Shown piece after piece: positions 60,260 through 64,000 of a stretch of DNA of 64,000 nt. The stretch lies in the NCBI GenBank assembly GCA_916613615.1, contig OU744725.1:61140575-61204574 (forward strand), in the 5' to 3' direction. The first letter of the stretch is position 1, and every line of letters starts with the position of its first letter. The translations under genes and the position numbers were made by a program. This DNA is from Steromphala cineraria (Eukaryota > Mollusca > Gastropoda > Trochida > Trochidae). The notes under the pieces are model-generated. The model searched no databases. It saw nothing but the letters and a program-made list of their open reading frames with translations, and had not been told where the DNA came from.

Positions 60260-61735
60260 TGTCTGTCGGCCCAGTTTGAGACATATACTTGAGCATGTTA
60301 TACGTAAAAGAGGCTTTTGAGATCTAAATTGTTATAAAGAGCGAGTGCGTTCTCATTAATAGTGTTTCTCTGTGATGTAGTCCCTGGTTCGGAAAGGTAT
60401 TTAATGTGTAAGTGTCGAGGAAACGTTACCTGTCTTCTTAGCGAACGCTTCACAACCGAAATTTAACTTATTGCAGGTAAAACTGTCTCACCTGTTCACA
60501 ATCTCAACATTAACTGACACTGTTTTATAAGTGATATAAAAAATAGGCGCAAGGTACATAAATTCAAACATTAATTTATCAAATATCGAAATAAGTAGTC
60601 CGGAATTAAATTAAGGGACTGATTCACTCCATTTAAACTTCATATTATTTGTTATACAATAGGCTAATTACACATTCAACCTCTTTGAGTAAGAGAAAGG
60701 CTCAACGGGATGGACAGAAAGGGAAAAGAAAATAACAACAATACATTGAATTTTTCGAAACCTATTAGACTAGTTACAACAAGAGCAATGTAAATAAACA
60801 ATTCAAAACTTGTTTCGTCAGACCATTATACATTGCATTCACATCACATCATTTATATTCATATATGACGCCATAGTCATACTCCCTTTATCTAACTTCA
60901 TTCATTTATTCTATTTTTGTATTGTTTATTTATCATGAACATTATTTTTGGTCAGTTGATAAATTAATTCATTTGTTAATTAAACATAACAAACAATTCT
61001 TCATTTATTTGGCATTTTAAATTTGAGAAAAAGCATTGCATCAAATGTTTTAACTTCAAACCCCACCCATTAGACTGTAACGGTGTAACCATCTGCTGTT
61101 ACAGTAATGTTATAAACCTCCAGTTTTCCTTGTAAATGATTGATGACAAGGTGAAGGTACAAGTCAAGTAAACAAACAGCATAAAACGAGCTGCAGAGAG
61201 ATCATGCTTCTGTTAACATTAAACATCAATCAACGTCTAGCTGCAGTATACATGTACATATAGCCACAGCCACGCAATCAACACACCTTTTTACTCCATT
61301 GTTGACTTCTAAACTTGATATTTTTCAGGTAAAAATGGAATATTAAAAGATTAATTCTACGTCAGATGAGCTTTCATTTCAAAAACATATTTCAACGTTA
61401 AATTTGAACTTGATGAATAGTGTAACATGATATATGCATGCACGGTCGCACCTATTGGGTGGGGTTTAGTTAGATTATAGAACATTAATTATTCAAGTTT
61501 TTGTAATTAAATAATAGTTGACTTGAGACAACATATTGGATCATTTTTGGCTTAAATTTACATTAAGTAAGACAACAGATGAATTTAAACATGAACCTTT
61601 CTGTAATGCAAGGCTAGACGCACGGTTGTTGCTGCTACATACATGTAGAGATGACTGTAACAATATGTGATATTCATAAAGTTAGTGAATCGTTTCGCTC
61701 GGGGGATACCAATCACGAATTGAAATGAATACTTG
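60260..61735. other. AT-rich stretch, nothing recognised
   Basis: No supported gene. The phrase CACCCATTAGACTGTAACGG near 61065 and the GGTGGGGTTT at 61460 are isolated. Confidence 0.5.
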
Positions 61736-61737
61736 AA

Positions 61738-62335
61738 TACTTGACAGAGGAAGGGAGAGAGAGGTTGAAAGAGAGAGAGAGAGACAGAGAGAGAGATAGA
61801 GAGAGACAGAGATACAGAGACAGAGGAGAGGAGAGAAAGAGATAGGGGCAGGAAGAGAAAGAGAACAGATAGACAAAGAGACAGAAATAGAGAGACAAAG
61901 AGTTGGGAGACAGATACAGGAGAGAGAGACAGAGAGGGACAAAGAGAGTGAAACACAGATACAGTGAGAGATAGAGAGTCAGAGTGAAACAGTGAAAGAG
62001 AGAGTGTATGCACGATTGAGAGGGGTAGATAGGAATATAAAGACTAACAAAAGAAAAGAAGGGATGAATGAATAAATTAGTTAGACAGTCGGACAGAGAC
62101 ACAGAGACACAGAGAAAAACATATAGAGACAGAGACAGACGGACAGAGACACAGAGACAAACATATAGAGACAGAGACACAGAGACACAGAGACACAGAG
62201 ACACAGAGAAAAACATATAGAGACAGAGACAGACGGACAGAGACACAGAGACGCAAAGACAAACATATGGAAACAGAGACACAGAGACACAGAGACAAAC
62301 ATATGGAGACAGAGACAGGCACTGTAGCAAAGTGA
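61738..62335 (+). repeat. Composite GA / GAGACA repeat (copy 3)
   Basis: Purine-rich arrays resemble the right part of the 14636-15435 copy. The shared unique bridge TGCACGATTGAGAGGGGTAG, then AGGAATATA and GATGAATGAATAA, confirms common origin (compare 15071-15140). Arrays of ACATATAGAGACAGAGACAG and GACGGACAGAGACACAGAG follow. The core seen in copies 1 and 2 is not present. Leu/Ser/Val/Cys-rich minus frames are repeat translations. Confidence 0.9.
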
Positions 62336-62549
62336 GAGGGAATATTCAAACAAAAGAAAAGAGGCAAAGAGTCACATGGACAAATAGATGGATACATTAT
62401 AGTGACGTAGAACGATATTGGAACAATACTAATCGATACGATATTACCTGTTGAACAGAGAGAATTGCTGTCTGTGTCGAGATTCAAAACTGCCCTTCTA
62501 AATTATGGTACACATATACCTCCATTTTGACATGGTAAAGAGACACTGA

Positions 62550-62924
62550 CAAATAATACATTGTCGTCTTCAACTTGAATGCAGTGACTTGAATGCACAT
62601 AAATATGAACGCTTTATGTCTCAAACCACAGCTTGTTCTTGCGGCCATGATTATGAAGATTCTATCCTTTGTTTCCTACTGTGTCCTTTATATAGTATTT
62701 TACATCAAAATATGTTTCTCTATACGAAAGGATTTCACTTAACATCCATGTTGTTGGGAAATAGTAACTCAACCTCTAACTCTACTTTTGAACTGTTAAA
62801 TTCAGGCCACCTGTTAATGAATTTATGCAGATTTGCTTCAAAACAACATTGGCATGTCATATTGACACTATCAAACTTTATTGTCATTGTTTGTGTATTC
62901 AGATTGCATTTTGAGATATGGTAA
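62550..62924 (+). pseudogene. C-terminal remnant of a LINE reverse-transcriptase ORF
   Basis: An open frame of about 125 codons, with a stop just upstream at 62547, has the pattern seen at the C-terminus of many LINE ORF2 proteins: CRLQLECSDLNAH, then CSCGHDYEDS and CPLY. In such proteins the block reads C-x-C-G ... E-D-S-x-H-x-(F/L)-L-x-C-P-x-Y, a zinc-binding-like motif. Here the expected His is not at its usual place (EDSILCFLLC). The reverse-transcriptase core itself is not recognisable upstream, so this is a 5'-truncated copy as usual for LINEs. No poly-A tail is obvious. Clade is not determinable. Confidence 0.7.
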
Positions 62925-62974
62925 TGATACAGATAATTTTGTTGTACAATTCACATGTATATAGTCATCACATT

Positions 62975-63287
62975 AAACCAAGAGTAAGACAAAAACAATA
63001 AGATGAAGCAAAATCAGTAAAAAGGTTGATTAATAAATAACATTTAAATGATAACGAAAAGTAGTTCAAGAAACCAAGAACTTAGGAAAGAGACAAAACA
63101 TTACCGCCTTTCAATAGTAATCAGACAGAACAAAAGAGTGTGATACATCAATGGAAACCAAGAGTAAGACATAAACAAGTGAGATGAAGCAAAATCATAA
63201 AGTTTGATTAATAAATAACATTTTAATGATAACGGAATGAAGTTCAAGAAACCAAGAACTTTGAAAGTGACGCAACATTACTTCCTT
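62975..63287 (+). repeat. 180-bp tandem duplication
   Basis: GAAACCAAGAGTAAGACA-type sequence starts at 62975 and 63155. Both copies share GATGAAGCAAAATCA, TTGATTAATAAATAACATTT, AATGATAACG and GTTCAAGAAACCAAGAACTT. The second copy is shorter on its right side. Confidence 0.88.
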
Positions 63288-63299
63288 CCCTAGCGTCTG

Positions 63300-63800
63300 A
63301 AATGTTACCTTCGTTTGCCCATTTATCGTCTCACCTGCCGACCTACTTACACTTGATCAAAGGGAACTAATTATACCATTAGGTACAAATTGTCCACTAC
63401 ATGCCGAGCGTGTAGCCCTTCCTGTGGGGACTAATCACCCTTAGCTCTGGAAGCAATAAATAAGATGAAAGTTGAGTCGATTCCTCAAGCGCGACTTATG
63501 ACCCCTGTCCAGACGGTCAATGGTCTGCACCCGATGACCAATGACAAAAGTAGTCAAAATACAGATTTAGACAAATTGTCATTGACAACATGAATATGCA
63601 AATTATTTGATGGACTGGATCTTGCTGAGTCGGCGGGTTTGGTATCGTAATAAAGTTTACTACCTGTGTGTTAATATGCTAATGAGAGACTTGATGTTTA
63701 TTAAGATGACGAATTACTGGACGAGTAGTGGCAGAAAACTGTTTTATTGTTGTACATGAAACATAAGATACATGGAATACCGTTAAGAAAGTAAAATGTT
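63300..63800. other. GC-richer then AT-rich flank, no gene recognised
   Basis: About 63290-63550 is more complex and may be conserved noncoding sequence. No frame or known motif identifies it. Confidence 0.4.
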
Positions 63801-63837
63801 TATGTTTCTATCTGTATTCACTAACTTCTTTCATGGG

Positions 63838-64000
63838 CATTCTAGAAGTTGCGAAGATGAAGAAGATAAATGCAATATTATGGATATACAACTTCTTTAT
63901 TCAAGTTTGCGACGTTTCGACATAGATACCAACGTCGCTCTCTCACTTGCTTGAGAGCGACATTGGTATCTATGTCGAAACGTCGCAAACTTGAATAAAG
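63838..64000. mobile_element. Large hairpin element cut by the window edge
   Basis: Arms 63895-63942 and 63953-64000 are 48-nt inverted repeats with one mismatch around a 10-nt loop. Each contains GACGTTTCGACATAGATACC or its complement. To the left, CATTCTAGAAGTTG to ATACAACTTCTTTAT matches 56331-56388. If the element is a full inverted repeat, the sequence after position 64000 should start AAGTTGTATATCC. The phrase GTCGAAACGTCGC with AATAAAG resembles terminal sequence I recall from Penelope-like retroelements, but I see no hammerhead CTGATGA core, so that link is weak. Confidence 0.75.

Noticed and set aside
61585..62487. Cysteine- and serine-rich minus frames up to 205 codons
   Set aside because: Same cause as above: purine-array microsatellite read on the other strand, in several frames.
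63895..64000. Hammerhead ribozyme of a Penelope-like element
   Set aside because: The GTCGAAACGTC string is suggestive, but the required CTGATGA core segment is absent from the visible part.

Overview
The window looks like gene-poor nuclear DNA from an animal, most likely a mollusc or another lophotrochozoan. It is AT-rich by eye. No open frame outside repeats exceeds about 130 codons, and there are no operons, Shine-Dalgarno sites or bacterial genes. It is crowded with short inverted-repeat transposons, microsatellites, minisatellites and decayed transposon remnants. Two motifs suggest a mollusc from memory: an AAAGGGAGACAACTCT-type motif at 35724 and a CACGAGTG hairpin at 28562. I cannot name a species.

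The clearest structure is a family of about 340-380 bp non-autonomous elements, called family A here. It has ten copies (eight in one orientation, two in the other) plus one solo end. Termini read TTAAAGGGGCAGTAGCACG...CGTGCTACTGCCCCTTTAA, with TTAA at both ends of most copies. Nearly every copy carries an internal CAAAATGGCCGCCA block that resembles a YY1 site. Other mobile DNA includes two hAT-like MITEs with near-perfect target duplications (10338-10688 and 46484-46824), an element with 21-bp inverted ends (45656-46084), a foldback element (56036-56211), a decayed Tc1/mariner transposase (about 47980-48420), the 3' end of a LINE-type reverse transcriptase ORF (62550-62924), and a large hairpin element that runs off the right edge (63838-64000).

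Tandem DNA includes a minisatellite of about 51 thirty-bp units (49832-51450), a 32-bp minisatellite with decayed edges (30655-31690), an approximately 138-bp satellite-like array (22440-23345), a G-rich array of about 120 bp units followed by a pyrimidine block (32700-33515), several two-copy duplications, and three related GA/GAGACA-rich composite repeats (14636-15435, 27400-27790, 61738-62335).

No complete gene can be called. Three CpG-rich spots look like promoters or first exons: 45212-45480 (YY1-type motif over an ATG that opens a signal-peptide-like frame), 53196-53560 (inverted pair of ETS sites) and 39551-39590 (TCTCGCGAGA plus ETS). A minus-strand frame at 24500-24641 ending at GTAAGT may be an exon. 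About ten islands of higher GC and complex sequence (for example 7920-8300, 12700-13130, 16660-17830, 19320-19570, 37060-37520, 41980-42480, 60060-60250) stand out from the AT-rich background and may be conserved regulatory DNA. The whole window could be a gene desert or long introns around regulated genes, but that is inference.
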